Below the pieces are notes generated by a model that searched no databases, was not told the DNA's origin, and saw only the letters and a program-made list of their open reading frames with translations. From assembly GCA_902761225.1 (NCBI GenBank), contig CACWJQ010000027.1:3618-64592 (forward strand): 60,975 nt of DNA, given 5' to 3'. Positions within the stretch are counted from its first letter, which is position 1. The number at the start of each line of letters is the position of its first letter. Shown in pieces: positions 16,382 through 26,131 of the stretch. The translations under genes and the position numbers were made by a program. The DNA is from an uncultured Lachnospiraceae bacterium (lineage in GTDB: Bacteria; Bacillota; Clostridia; Lachnospirales; Lachnospiraceae).

Positions 16382-17523
16382 ACCTTCTCATCCGTCCAGC
16401 TCTTAAGCTGACCGAGGTTGAACTCGAGCTTTCCGTCTATCATTTCTCTTGTGTAGCTTCTCATGTTTTCAGCGGCTTTCTTTCCGTAGATGCGGTTGAC
16501 TTCATCGGGGCTGCTTTCGTTAAGCTTATCACAGAATTCACCGTATTCATCAACCTTGACAAGAAGCTTCTTCCAGCACTCCGCAGCCTTTGCGGGGTCG
16601 CCGTTTCTCAGGTAGGCAGCAGTCAGGAACTTGTACGTCTCACGGTAAAATCCCTGGCAGAGTGCTCTCATCTTATCATTCTTCATGAATGTATCCATTA
16701 TGGATATTCCCCAAAGACAGTTTTCTTCTACCTCCTGCAGGGAGCAGATACGCGGGCAGATCCACATCATGGATTCCGCATTATAGACGATCTGCTTGTT
16801 AATGGCACGGATGAAGTTCTGATAATTGTCACGGAGCTGAGCATGCCATTTCTCAATGCCTTCACCTGTGGATATATCAATGTAATAGGGGAGAAGGGTT
16901 TCCTGAAGCATATTGCTGCTGATGGATGGAAGAGCTTCTATATGCTGAAGTCCCTTTTCCCATTCGGCGTTGTGCCAGCAGAGCCATGCAAGAGCGTAAT
17001 GGCATTCGTCGGCAAGCTTTTTATCTCCCGAATAACGGATGACCTGCATTGCCCTGTTTTCAGCGGTGCGGGTGATCTGCTTCCATTCTTTTCCATCATC
17101 CTTCAGCAGTCCTTCATAATAGGAATTCTTAGGATTGACGTAGCGGCTCATATGAGCGATACCCTGAACGTACCTTGTCATGATGCCGTAGTTGAAGATA
17201 TGCTCTTCGCACTGACGGTCCAGGTATTCTGCTGAATTCAGAGCTCCCCGGGACTGTTCTCCCGTATCGCGGAGACGGTCTGCTTCTTTCTTGACCTCGG
17301 CTGCAAGCTTAAGATCATAGCTTTCAGAACTGAATCCAAACAGAGCATCGGTTGTTACGTTGAGAGCCTGGGCAAGCGGCACTATCTGGGTTATATCGGG
17401 AAGTCCTGCTCCGCTTTCCCATCTGCTCACTGCCTGACCTGTTATACAGAGAATGCCTGCCAGTTCTTCCTGGGTAAGTCCTGCATTTCGGCGGTATTTC
17501 TTTATATTATTTCCAAGTGACAT
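16348..17523 (-). CDS. XRE regulator with helical-repeat C-terminal domain
   Basis: 391 residues; GGAGGA precedes the ATG. Residues 1-60 are an XRE HTH: R-R-N-A-G-L-T-Q-E-E-L-A, then Q-A-V-S-R-W-E-S-G. The remaining ~300 residues are helical with repeated Ala/Trp/Cys-rich hairpins, like tetratricopeptide-type peptide-sensing regulators, though no exact TPR consensus stands out. Targets unknown. Convergent with, and overlapping by 34 bp, the metallophosphoesterase gene. Confidence 0.88.
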   Translation of the reverse strand: MSLGNNIKKYRRNAGLTQEELAGILCITGQAVSRWESGAGLPDITQIVPLAQALNVTTDALFGFSSESYDLKLAAEVKKEADRLRDTGEQSRGALNSAEYLDRQCEEHIFNYGIMTRYVQGIAHMSRYVNPKNSYYEGLLKDDGKEWKQITRTAENRAMQVIRYSGDKKLADECHYALAWLCWHNAEWEKGLQHIEALPSISSNMLQETLLPYYIDISTGEGIEKWHAQLRDNYQNFIRAINKQIVYNAESMMWICPRICSLQEVEENCLWGISIMDTFMKNDKMRALCQGFYRETYKFLTAAYLRNGDPAKAAECWKKLLVKVDEYGEFCDKLNESSPDEVNRIYGKKAAENMRSYTREMIDGKLEFNLGQLKSWTDEKVYNEFEKLLLL

Positions 17524-17905
17524 ATGTTCCTCCTTCGGGTACTTATGATCTCAGGTTAATGGTTATCATTCAGATGCATCTTTGATGTGTTAACTATATC
17601 AGACACATAAATGTATTACTAACAATTCGTTTTTGGAAAAAATCCAATTTGGACTTGAATCGCACAATCTGGCCCGGGTTATGATGCGGTAGTAATTCAA
17701 ATATCATGCTTTCCGGGGATTGACAGGCATTTTGCACCTGCAGGGTGAATTACCCGTGATATTACCGAATGTGATATAATTATAAAGTTATATGGGAAAT
17801 CCCTGTGAATACGGATTCCTTTACGGATGCAGGCTGTGCCGAGGCTTTCAGATATGTGCTATTTGGATAAGCTGGCATTGGGGCAGGATATTGGGGGATG
17901 AAGTG

Positions 17906-19453
17906 TTGGAAAAGAAGAAAAATAAAGGAATAAGCATAAAAATAGTTACTGCGGTCTATTCGGCGGTTGTCATAATAGTGCTGACCATAGTCATCGTGGT
18001 TGCAGGCTACAGTCTCTATGAGAATCATGTCATGGAGAATTACAAGAAGTATGTGACTACTGTACTTGAGTATGCATACACCGTGGCAGATGAGTATTCA
18101 TTCGGGGATATGATAACTGCCCGAGAAATGCCAGGTGCATACGAGGAGATGAGAGCGGGACTTAATCATGTCAAGGAAAGCTCCGACATCGATTATCTGT
18201 ATGCAGTTTATTTTGATGATGTTAATGATATATCCAGCCTTACCTATGCGATCAATGCCAAAACAGCAGAAGAGCTGAATAACGGCGGTACATATACATA
18301 TCTTGGAACGCCGTGTGAAGAGGGAAGCTTCGAAGAGGATACATTGCGTATTCTTCAGGATGCTGTCATGACTAAGAAAACCGACAGTGATGTCATGGAA
18401 GGATACTCTGAAGGATATGGCCACATGTTCAACGGATACAAGGTCATATTCAACAGTGCAGGTGAAGCTGCCGGACTTATCTGCGTCGAGATCAATGTAA
18501 ACAGCATCAGGGACGAACTCAGTCACTACATAAGGAACATCGCCCTTTTTGTTGCGGTCTTTACCGTTGTTATAACGGTCATATTTGTGGGCTTGTCCGA
18601 ATATTATATTATTTATCCCATCGCCAAGCTGACGGATTCTGCGAGGGACTTCGTAAAGAATATCGGTGATCAGGAGTCTATCGATAAATGCGTGGAGAAC
18701 ATAAAGTCTATAGGAGTGCGCTCCAATAACGAGATCGGGCAGTTATATACCACAGTCACTAAGATGGAATCCGATATGGCTGACCAGTACCGTGATATAC
18801 GAAGGTATTCCGATAATGTCCTGAAGATGCAGGACGGACTGATCACCCTGATAGCCGATATGGTAGAAGACCGCGATTCCGATACGGGCTACCATATCCA
18901 GAAGACAGCTTCCTATGTCCGGATAATCATGGACGGACTTAAGAGAAAGGGTTATTACGCAGAACAGCTGACTCCGCAGTTTGTGGAGTATGTGGTTAAA
19001 TCCGCCCCTCTTCACGATACAGGCAAGATTAAGATCTCTGATGCCATACTTAATAAACCCGGCAGATTTACACCGGAAGAATATGAGATAATGAAAAAGC
19101 ATGCCGTATATGGCAAGGAGATAATCGATAAAGCCATTAGCACGGTTGAGGGAGAAAGTTACTTAAGAGAAGCAAGCAATATGGCCGGATACCATCATGA
19201 GAGATGGGACGGAAAGGGATATCCTAACGGACTTAAGAAAGAAGAGATACCTCTGTCAGCCCGTATAATGGCCGTTGCGGATGTGTTCGACGCACTGGCA
19301 TCAAAGCGCGTATATAAGCCTGCTTTCCCCCTGGATGAAGCTCTCAGGATAATTGAGGAAGGCAAGGGTACCCAGTTTGATCCCAGGTGCGTCGAGGTAT
19401 TTCTGGAAGCTGTCCCTGATATTGAGGCTGTTCTGAAAGAATATGATTCATAA
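17906..19453 (+). CDS. HD-GYP cyclic-di-GMP phosphodiesterase, membrane sensor
   Basis: About 515 residues. I chose TTG 17906 (GGGGGA seven bases ahead); GTG 17903 or the upstream open frame to 17792 are alternatives. TM near residues 10-32, an extracellular ~150-residue Cache-like sensor, a second TM near 200-222, a HAMP-like linker, then HD-GYP: H-D-T-G-K-I and H-H-E-R-W-D-G-K-G-Y-P, ending V-F-D-A-L-A-S-K-R. Predicted to hydrolyse c-di-GMP in response to an outside ligand. A TATAAT at 17775-17780 may be its -10, but no convincing -35 is at the right distance. Confidence 0.9.
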   Translation: MEKKKNKGISIKIVTAVYSAVVIIVLTIVIVVAGYSLYENHVMENYKKYVTTVLEYAYTVADEYSFGDMITAREMPGAYEEMRAGLNHVKESSDIDYLYAVYFDDVNDISSLTYAINAKTAEELNNGGTYTYLGTPCEEGSFEEDTLRILQDAVMTKKTDSDVMEGYSEGYGHMFNGYKVIFNSAGEAAGLICVEINVNSIRDELSHYIRNIALFVAVFTVVITVIFVGLSEYYIIYPIAKLTDSARDFVKNIGDQESIDKCVENIKSIGVRSNNEIGQLYTTVTKMESDMADQYRDIRRYSDNVLKMQDGLITLIADMVEDRDSDTGYHIQKTASYVRIIMDGLKRKGYYAEQLTPQFVEYVVKSAPLHDTGKIKISDAILNKPGRFTPEEYEIMKKHAVYGKEIIDKAISTVEGESYLREASNMAGYHHERWDGKGYPNGLKKEEIPLSARIMAVADVFDALASKRVYKPAFPLDEALRIIEEGKGTQFDPRCVEVFLEAVPDIEAVLKEYDS

Positions 19454-19482
19454 AGTGATCCGGGATGAAGGTGATCAGTATT

Positions 19483-20175
19483 TCAGGGCTGTCGCTTTAG
19501 ACAGACAAGATCGATGATATCCTGTACGGTATCCGCATGTTCGAATTCATCGAGGATGGGGCAGGGGATGTGGGGCTCAAAGGCTCTTTCGTGGAACCAT
19601 GTACACTGGACGGGATGCATCCCCGCTTCTCTTGCGGCATAGAGTTCTCTCGATCCTCCGTCTCCCACATATATGCACTCATCTGCTCTTACTCCCAGTT
19701 TGTCTGTCATCATCCGGTAAAGCCTCAGATCCGGCTTTATTATTCCCTGTTCGTATGATATCAGTGCCACATCGAAATAGGGGAAAAGGATGCTTTCCCT
19801 TATCAGATCTCTTTCATCGGAAAATGTATTGGTGATAAGGCCTCTCAGGATGCCCTTCTTTTTCAGTTCATCAAGAAGTCTTACCGATTCCGGCTGTATC
19901 GCGGAAAAAGTATCACCGAGGGCTTCGAGTCTCTTGCCTGCAGCAAGCTTCACCTTCTCCGGAGTATAGACTCCGAGGGTTTTGAGGACAATCTCCAGGC
20001 CTTCTTCAATTGTGTATCTGCCGGTGCTTCGGTCGTTTTCGATCTTATGCCATTCTCTTCGGAAATCCTTTGGATCTGCTCCCACATCTGCGGCGATATC
20101 TTCGCCGAAATATGTCCTGCCTTCGAACAGTGTGACCAGGGTTTCAAACATGTCGAAAATAACGGCTCTGTACAT
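19483..20175 (-). CDS. HAD family hydrolase
   Basis: 230 residues. Motif I is F-D-M-F-E-T (DxFxT type of the HAD-IA subfamily), motif II falls in L-I-T-N-T-F-S-D-E, motif III in G-I-I-K-P-D, and motif IV in Y-V-G-D-G-G-S. A phosphatase or dehalogenase-like enzyme acting on a small phosphorylated molecule is likely; the substrate is unknown. GGAGGG lies just before the start. It stands alone, between the HD-GYP gene and the chemotaxis receptor. Confidence 0.9.
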   Translation of the reverse strand: MYRAVIFDMFETLVTLFEGRTYFGEDIAADVGADPKDFRREWHKIENDRSTGRYTIEEGLEIVLKTLGVYTPEKVKLAAGKRLEALGDTFSAIQPESVRLLDELKKKGILRGLITNTFSDERDLIRESILFPYFDVALISYEQGIIKPDLRLYRMMTDKLGVRADECIYVGDGGSRELYAAREAGMHPVQCTWFHERAFEPHIPCPILDEFEHADTVQDIIDLVCLKRQP

Positions 20176-20269
20176 TCATTCCCTCCTTTGCAGATACGAT
20201 CGGTTATGGTTACGGAGTGCCTTTGATAAATTTAAAACCGGCTGCGGTAATTCGCAGCCGGTCTTTATC

Positions 20270-21757
20270 CTATCTGTTAGCCTTGAGCTTTTCTGCATCC
20301 TCGTTCAGGCTTCCCACAAGATTTCCTATGTTGTAGACGATATCCTGATTCTGCCTGCTGACCTCATAGGTCTCGGTAGCATGAGCCGTAACTTCCTCAG
20401 CCACAGCTGAATTGGTCTGGATGCTGTTTACGATCTCCTCGTTTGCCTTGGAAAGTCTTCCTACAAGATCGTTAAGATCGGAAGAGTGCTGTTTGATGAT
20501 CTCAACCGTACCGGATATTTTCTCGAAGCTTGCTGCGGTGTCGGCAGCGCATCTGCTTTCTTCATCGTCCGTCTTGAGAAGTCTTTCGATCGTGGTTACC
20601 ATGACCTCGACCTGCTTGATGACATCTGAGATCAGTGTATTGATGTTCTCGGTAGCAGCGGTGGTCTGTCCGGCAAGGTTGGAGATCTCGCTTGCGACAA
20701 CCGCAAATCCTCTTCCTGCTTCCCCTGCTCTTGCTGCCTCAATGGAAGCGTTAAGTGCAAGGAGTCTTGTCTGTGAAGCGACATCTGTGATTATGACCGT
20801 GATGGAGTTCATCTCGTGAGCGGTCTTCTTGAATTTCTCGAGAGCTCCCGCAACGTCCTTACCTTCATCATCCACCTCTTTGGTGAGCTCAGTCATTCTC
20901 CTGATGTTCTGCTGACCGACGGAAACCGCTTCAGCTGCGAGATCGACATTCTGGGTGATGATACCTGAGGATTCTCTGACCTCTTCGATATGATCCGATA
21001 TCTGTGTGGTCTGAACCAGCTGCACCTGAGAAGCTTCCGCGGATTCGTTGGTTCCCTGTCTTACCTCTTCCATGGAATCGATGGTCTGGTCGATGGAGGT
21101 CTTAAGGGAGGACATCTCACCGGCAAGCTGCTCTGCGGTACGGGTCACTCTGTCAGAAACAGTGAGGACATTGTCAAGAATAGCCTTTGTCTTATTGTTG
21201 GCATTCTCAAGATTCTCTGTACGCATGACCTGCAGATCGTGATTGGTCTTGCTTACCATGATCAGGAAGATGACCATTACGAGGATGACCAGACCCTGGA
21301 TCTCGGCAACTGCAGTATCGGTGATCATTCCCTTACTGTAAGAAATGATTATTGATATGATATTGACTATCGAACATCCGATGCCTATGGACATTATGTA
21401 TTTTACATCGTCATAAAGGGTTATTATGACCAGCATCGGGACAACATAGGTGAATACCAGTATATTCTGTGTGGTGAACAGAACGAAGCAATACATCAGT
21501 GAATATCCTATGGCAATGAGATGCTTTATGATGGGAGATGCATGCTGGGACTTATAGATGAACCATCCGGTTATGGGAGGAGCCATGGCCAGGATTATTA
21601 CAAAGATGACATAGCCTATACTCCGGGTATGCTTGATCATCTCGACTACATAGGCAAGGCTTATGATGCTGCACAAAATGGTGGATGCCTGAAGCAGTCT
21701 CTTGTTGGCGAGTGACATTTGCAGAAAATCGATGTTGCCAGAGCTTCTATCTTCCAT
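20270..21757 (-). CDS. Methyl-accepting chemotaxis protein, polytopic N-terminus
   Basis: 495 residues from ATG 21757 (GGAGT ahead). The N-terminal ~190 residues hold about six TM segments instead of the usual periplasmic sensor, so it may sense membrane or internal state. The C-terminal half is the signalling coiled coil with the conserved hairpin [19 protein letters not shown] and V-V-A-S-E-I. No HAMP domain is evident. The gene has its own promoter. Confidence 0.92.
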   Translation of the reverse strand: MEDRSSGNIDFLQMSLANKRLLQASTILCSIISLAYVVEMIKHTRSIGYVIFVIILAMAPPITGWFIYKSQHASPIIKHLIAIGYSLMYCFVLFTTQNILVFTYVVPMLVIITLYDDVKYIMSIGIGCSIVNIISIIISYSKGMITDTAVAEIQGLVILVMVIFLIMVSKTNHDLQVMRTENLENANNKTKAILDNVLTVSDRVTRTAEQLAGEMSSLKTSIDQTIDSMEEVRQGTNESAEASQVQLVQTTQISDHIEEVRESSGIITQNVDLAAEAVSVGQQNIRRMTELTKEVDDEGKDVAGALEKFKKTAHEMNSITVIITDVASQTRLLALNASIEAARAGEAGRGFAVVASEISNLAGQTTAATENINTLISDVIKQVEVMVTTIERLLKTDDEESRCAADTAASFEKISGTVEIIKQHSSDLNDLVGRLSKANEEIVNSIQTNSAVAEEVTAHATETYEVSRQNQDIVYNIGNLVGSLNEDAEKLKANR

Positions 21758-21806
21758 GAATGATACTCCTTTCATGCATTGCTTTCGCGAAAATACCTAC
21801 AGTCAG

Positions 21807-21836
21807 ATTATACCCGATTACAGCGGTTGATATCAA
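21807..21836 (-). promoter_or_regulatory. Promoter of chemotaxis receptor gene
   Basis: Minus-strand TTGATA (21831-21836) and TATAAT (21807-21812) are 18 bp apart, about 50 bp ahead of the receptor's start. This is a vegetative-type promoter, not the flagellar sigma-D type. Confidence 0.6.
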
Positions 21837-22294
21837 GGGAGTCTGATGTTCATTAATTCTGATGTTCTTAAGGGCTCCTGCGAAGCAAAAATAATAACGC
21901 TGCTGTTACCCGAGGGGATCATTACCCCGTCCATGATCCCGCGCAGGTACACCTGTGCTATATGATTGACGCATACCCTGCAGTCATACAGATCCTTAAG
22001 TATTCCGGCTGCTGAGATGTCCGTAAGATCCGGAATGCCCAGAACATGCTGCATATACAGGTGGAGGATCCTGGCTGCATCCATGCGCCTGAGTACCTTT
22101 CCTGGTTCTGCAAGGTCGCAGGCCTCAATCCAGCCCTGCCTGTAAGCGCTATCCATGATGCCTGCAGTATCTGCAGGGGTGGTATTCAGCAGGTTTACAA
22201 ATTGAAATATAGTGACATTATCTTCCACGAACGCTTTATTCTCCGATGATGTGAAAATGTGCAGCCTGATCTCTCGAGGTTGTTCACAGATCAC
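21833..22294 (-). CDS. Hypothetical protein with SLH-like repeat
   Basis: About 153 residues, with GTG 22294 the longest start and no clear ribosome-binding site. Residues ~70-125 resemble an S-layer homology repeat: M-D-A-A-R-I-L, then D-L-T-D-I-S-A-A, then H-I-A-Q-V-Y-L-R-G-I-M-D-G. No signal peptide is visible. It lies 53 bp after the alpha-galactosidase on the same strand and overlaps the receptor's -35 region at its 3' end. It could be a remnant of a longer SLH protein. Confidence 0.45.
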   Translation of the reverse strand: MICEQPREIRLHIFTSSENKAFVEDNVTIFQFVNLLNTTPADTAGIMDSAYRQGWIEACDLAEPGKVLRRMDAARILHLYMQHVLGIPDLTDISAAGILKDLYDCRVCVNHIAQVYLRGIMDGVMIPSGNSSVIIFASQEPLRTSELMNIRLP

Positions 22295-22347
22295 TAACGG
22301 TCAGAAATGATCTGTACCTCCATGATCACGAGGACGGGCCGTGCGGA

Positions 22348-24024
22348 TTACACAGGAGTGATCTCAAATACCGCATCCCCGTGGGCCGGAAGGGCTTTCA
22401 CCGAGATCTTCTTTTCAACTGTGACATATTCTTCACCGGTCCACAGATAGGGCTCATTATCAAGGTTGAAAAATGCAATGGCCAGCCCGCCGCCTGCCAG
22501 GGGCTTTGCCAGGATATCTGCCCTCTTATTGTCCCTGATGTATTCGGTGTCCGGATGAGCAGATCCCGTTGTGGTATAGACTCTCTTTGCCTGGATGCCG
22601 AGAGGGTCCTGGTTAAGTGCTATCATTTCTCCGTTTGCGATGATCCTGTACAGGTCGTCATCCTTCCTGACTCTTCTGAGGTCAAGTCCAAGCATGAGAG
22701 GGGAGTTCATCATGCACCACATGGAAAAGTGTGTGCGGCACATGGTAAGGTCAAGACCGTCCATTCCTACCATCAGCATGTCGGGATCGTTCCAGCCTTT
22801 ATACAGACCTGCGAACTCATCCATGATGACAGCCTTGTTGTACTGGGTCGCAACACCGGGAGTATAGTCGCTTGACCAGTCGCCGTGACCGGGATTTCCG
22901 TCAGCGCCTACCTGGAAGGTGATATCGTTGAGGATCCTCCATGAATCACCCACTTTGTATCCCCAGTTCTGGGGCTGGGTCTTTCCCCACTCGCACAGGG
23001 ACATGACGATCTCATGATCCTTATCCGCTTCGTAAAATCCTTCAAGCAGTGCGGCGTAGGAGCACAGGGTATTTTCCTGTCTGCGGTGGTTCATGAGTCT
23101 TATGACACCTGTGTCTTTTTTCAGGGTTATCTTTATGGCATCTGAGACCGCATATTCCCCCTCTTTGCTTTCGGGAAGGAGATCATCGTAAAAATACTCA
23201 GTATTTTCTCCCGTACCGGTTGCGACCTGGAGCCATTGTCCCTTTTCGGGTTCCCTGCCGGATGCGTAGGTTACGTAGAGATCGTACTCACCTTCCGGAA
23301 TACCCTTTATATCAAAGGTGAGCTCACCGCTCATGTCGCCCACCGGTGACTGCACGGGACCTGTTCCGTCGAAGGTTCCGATATTTGCGACACAGCCGTC
23401 ATCAGTGATGCAGGGTCCCGCACCTGTTATCCTGCCGTCAGAAGCTGCGGAGAGCTCGAGCTTTGTTTCCTTTCCTTCAAGGCGGATCGACTTTATATGG
23501 GGAGCATAGGTGAATTTCGCATTTTCTGCGTTGGAAAAGGTTGCATTATCCCAGAGATAGTAGCAGTTGTCTACCTTTATAAAATCAACACCCCATTCGG
23601 TGTAGGATCTTGCGTCTTCCTTCTCGTGGCCGCATGTTCCCACAGCGGCTCCCGCGCAGAGATTGGAGCCTATATCATTGTACATTCCGAACTTAAGGCC
23701 CTTTGAATGGATATAGTCGGACAGTGCCCTGAAGCCTGAGGGGAATTTTATTTCTTCATTGGCAAGAAGTCCGTTAACGCGTTCGCTTTTATAGCAACCG
23801 TCATCAAGCACGAGGTATTTATACCCGAGCTTATCGAGGCCCAGTTCGGTGATACAGTCGGCCATGGCTTTGGTAAGAGCTTCCGAGTTGCCGCTTCCGA
23901 AGGCATTCCAGCTGTTCCAGCCCATCATGGGGAGCCTTCCTGTGGTCTTGCCCGGGAATACTTCGCCGTTTGCAAAGCTGTCGAAGCGGTATTTTCTGTC
24001 TGTGATCTGTGACGGTCTGTCCAT
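22348..24024 (-). CDS. GH27 alpha-galactosidase with inserted beta-sandwich-like domain
   Basis: About 558 residues from ATG 24024; the ATG six bases upstream sits too close to GAGAG. GH27 landmarks: M-G-W-N-S-W-N near residue 37, L-D-D-G-C-Y, M-Y-N-D-I, the nucleophile Asp in K-V-D-N-C (Asp154 from the first ATG), and W-N-D-P-D-M-L with the acid/base Asp. Residues ~175-330 are an extra Gly/Thr-rich segment that interrupts the barrel and looks like a galactose-binding/CBM-like sandwich (Y-D-L-Y-V-T-Y). No signal peptide, so it acts on imported galactosides. Confidence 0.92.
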   Translation of the reverse strand: MDRPSQITDRKYRFDSFANGEVFPGKTTGRLPMMGWNSWNAFGSGNSEALTKAMADCITELGLDKLGYKYLVLDDGCYKSERVNGLLANEEIKFPSGFRALSDYIHSKGLKFGMYNDIGSNLCAGAAVGTCGHEKEDARSYTEWGVDFIKVDNCYYLWDNATFSNAENAKFTYAPHIKSIRLEGKETKLELSAASDGRITGAGPCITDDGCVANIGTFDGTGPVQSPVGDMSGELTFDIKGIPEGEYDLYVTYASGREPEKGQWLQVATGTGENTEYFYDDLLPESKEGEYAVSDAIKITLKKDTGVIRLMNHRRQENTLCSYAALLEGFYEADKDHEIVMSLCEWGKTQPQNWGYKVGDSWRILNDITFQVGADGNPGHGDWSSDYTPGVATQYNKAVIMDEFAGLYKGWNDPDMLMVGMDGLDLTMCRTHFSMWCMMNSPLMLGLDLRRVRKDDDLYRIIANGEMIALNQDPLGIQAKRVYTTTGSAHPDTEYIRDNKRADILAKPLAGGGLAIAFFNLDNEPYLWTGEEYVTVEKKISVKALPAHGDAVFEITPV

Positions 24025-24076
24025 AGTCATACTCTCTTTCTTTTAAAATGAATATCCCAAATGAGCAAAATATGAA

Positions 24077-24097
24077 CTCAAATACTGAGTATTTGAG
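24077..24097. promoter_or_regulatory. 21-bp perfect palindrome between divergent glycan genes
   Basis: A perfect dyad with one central base; its core is TCAAATACTGAGTATTTGA. It lies 53 bp ahead of the alpha-galactosidase start and 175 bp ahead of the esterase start, in their shared upstream region, and is a strong candidate operator for co-regulation of both. No regulator gene is adjacent. Confidence 0.6.
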
Positions 24098-24271
24098 GGT
24101 TGCTGCAGGTGTGTTTGGGTTATACTTAATAGGTACATTATATACTGTCGCCTGCGAATTGTCGCTTATTGCTTTGATCTGTCTGAAGGGGGAAATCAGG
24201 CAGATGTGTTAAGGGCTGTGAAAGGCGTCTGCGGGTATACAGAACAGATTATGAGAAAAGGGGTATCGAAA

Positions 24272-25873
24272 ATGGCAATGAAAGAAAGACCCGAAGTGAT
24301 CACTCTTGATGACGGATCAAAGTATTGGGAGCATGAATACGAGAGCTTTATGCTCAAGACTTATGTTCCTGCAAACGATCTGAACGGGCAGGTCAACAAT
24401 TACGGTTTCAAGGCACCGCTCCTTCTTGTCTTCGAGGAGAACAGACAGAGCAGGGATGAGGCGGTAGAGTTTGCCAGAAAGACCGGACTTGAGGATATAG
24501 CGGCATCATATGATGCAAGTGTTCTTTTCATCTATCCTACGGCTGAAGGCGGCTGGAAGAATGCTCCGGCGAGTCTGTATGCCGATGTGATCGCAGAGGT
24601 CAGGATGGATGTGGAATACAGTGACGGTATAGACGAGTGGCATGATTTCTTTGCACGTGAGTTCAAGGGATATCTCATAAGAGGCGCCAAGTTCAGGGCC
24701 GATATCTACAGCTACGGTGAATCTGCGGATTACGTGGCACGCAATCTTCTCAAGACTCAGGACGGAATATTCCTCTGGGGGCCCGGTGAGATCACGCCGG
24801 CTGTCTGTTCCATGGAGAGACTTACGGTCATTCCGGATGTGCAGAGGAAGGATATAGCAATCCTCAGTGTCAGCAATTCCGATGAGATCAACAGGGCATT
24901 CGAGGGATGTGAGCATCTTCTCGTTAAGGATCAGGCAGATTACAGGGATGATTTCATCTCATTTGTACGCAGGTTCAAGATGTGGTGCGGACATGTAGAG
25001 CTGGAGCCCATCTTTGAAGAGATGAACATGACCGAGGAGCCGGGAAGCGTGGATGTTAAGACCTCTCCCAATAACTTCGGAAAATATAAGGATAAGCCGG
25101 AGCATACGGTAGGGTATTTTGCATACTACAATAACGGTATTTTCGATAAGGGTCCCGTGCCCCTTCTTATCGGATGCCACGGCGGCGGTGACTCTTCCAT
25201 GTATCTGACCTTCGTGGCGGGATTCTGGAGAGTGGCGCATGACCATGATATCCTCTATGTCGCACTGGATGATCATCTGAACATTACACCCACCGAGATC
25301 ATTGATGTGATAGAGCATCTGAAGACAAAGTACAGCATAGACGAAAAGCGCATATATATAGGCGGATTCTCAATGGGAAGCGGCAAGACACAGGATATGT
25401 TCCAGGAATATCCGGAGGTCTTCGCAGGTCTTCTCCCCTGCAGTGCTCTTTTCCCTGTTAAGGACAATATGTTCAGTCATCCCTTAGGCGAGATCAATCA
25501 GGATAAGCCCGTACCTCTTTTCTATTCGGGCGGAGAGGATTCACCTCTTCCCGAGCTTCCCAGCCAGGCTGATTCCTGCCTTGACAGGTTCAAGTATTTC
25601 GCTCAGGTCAACAGGCTTAAGAAGAGGGATCAGATAGAGGCCCTTAAGTTTGATGATAAGGCAGACTGGGAAGATCCCTTCTGGGGCATCCCGGGCGACA
25701 GGACCGAGAAGTATTATGACGAGGAGAGGGACGCCTATCTTACGGTTAATTACTACGATAGCGACGACGGTGTGTGCAGGACCGCCTTCGGAAGCGTGAG
25801 CGGACAGCAGCACGAGTGCAGACACCATTCGGTGGAGAATGCATGGCAGTTCGTAAGTAAGTTCACAAGATAG
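24272..25873 (+). CDS. Alpha/beta-hydrolase esterase, PHB-depolymerase-like
   Basis: 533 residues from ATG 24272, placed 8-10 bases after AAAGGGG; starts upstream to 24206 lack a site. The C-terminal half carries the fold: L-L-I-G-C-H-G-G-G oxyanion strand, I-Y-I-G-G-F-S-M-G-S nucleophile elbow, and a late E-C-R-H-H with the probable catalytic His. The N-terminal ~270 residues are a separate alpha/beta domain with no motif I can name. No signal peptide. Divergent from the alpha-galactosidase, it may remove acyl groups from the same glycans. Confidence 0.8.
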   Translation: MAMKERPEVITLDDGSKYWEHEYESFMLKTYVPANDLNGQVNNYGFKAPLLLVFEENRQSRDEAVEFARKTGLEDIAASYDASVLFIYPTAEGGWKNAPASLYADVIAEVRMDVEYSDGIDEWHDFFAREFKGYLIRGAKFRADIYSYGESADYVARNLLKTQDGIFLWGPGEITPAVCSMERLTVIPDVQRKDIAILSVSNSDEINRAFEGCEHLLVKDQADYRDDFISFVRRFKMWCGHVELEPIFEEMNMTEEPGSVDVKTSPNNFGKYKDKPEHTVGYFAYYNNGIFDKGPVPLLIGCHGGGDSSMYLTFVAGFWRVAHDHDILYVALDDHLNITPTEIIDVIEHLKTKYSIDEKRIYIGGFSMGSGKTQDMFQEYPEVFAGLLPCSALFPVKDNMFSHPLGEINQDKPVPLFYSGGEDSPLPELPSQADSCLDRFKYFAQVNRLKKRDQIEALKFDDKADWEDPFWGIPGDRTEKYYDEERDAYLTVNYYDSDDGVCRTAFGSVSGQQHECRHHSVENAWQFVSKFTR

Positions 25874-25906
25874 TGGACAGGATGGAAACCATAAGGTGAA
25901 TGAGAG

Positions 25907-25948
25907 CGGTGAACGGGGAACGTATCCCCTCGTTCACCGTTTTTTTTC
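25907..25948 (+). terminator. Terminator after esterase gene
   Basis: CGGTGAACG pairs with CGTTCACCG, with a GGGG/CCCC inner extension, followed by a run of eight T. It ends the esterase transcript 34 bp past its stop. Confidence 0.85.
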
Positions 25949-25974
25949 GGGCGATTTTTTTACAGATCAGGGGT

Positions 25975-26001
25975 TAAGTATTACCTCTGCCCTGCCGATA
26001 T
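25975..26001 (+). promoter_or_regulatory. Sigma-D (flagellar) type promoter
   Basis: TAAG (25975-25978), 15 bases, then GCCGATAT (25994-26001). The Bacillus/Clostridia sigma-D consensus is TAAA, 14-16 bases, CCGATAT, so only one base of the -35 differs. It lies 130 bp ahead of the DUF6033-like gene and just after the previous terminator, so it can only serve the two coiled-coil genes that follow. Confidence 0.65.
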
Positions 26002-26131
26002 ACAGAATAAGATAACCATCTATGCCCCATTATGCCCCGAAGACAACGCGCAGGTTTAAGGGATTGGGAGCAGGGATGTATGAAGAGAATAACGGAAAAG
26101 GATTTCAGCATACTACAAGGAGGTAGAGGCT

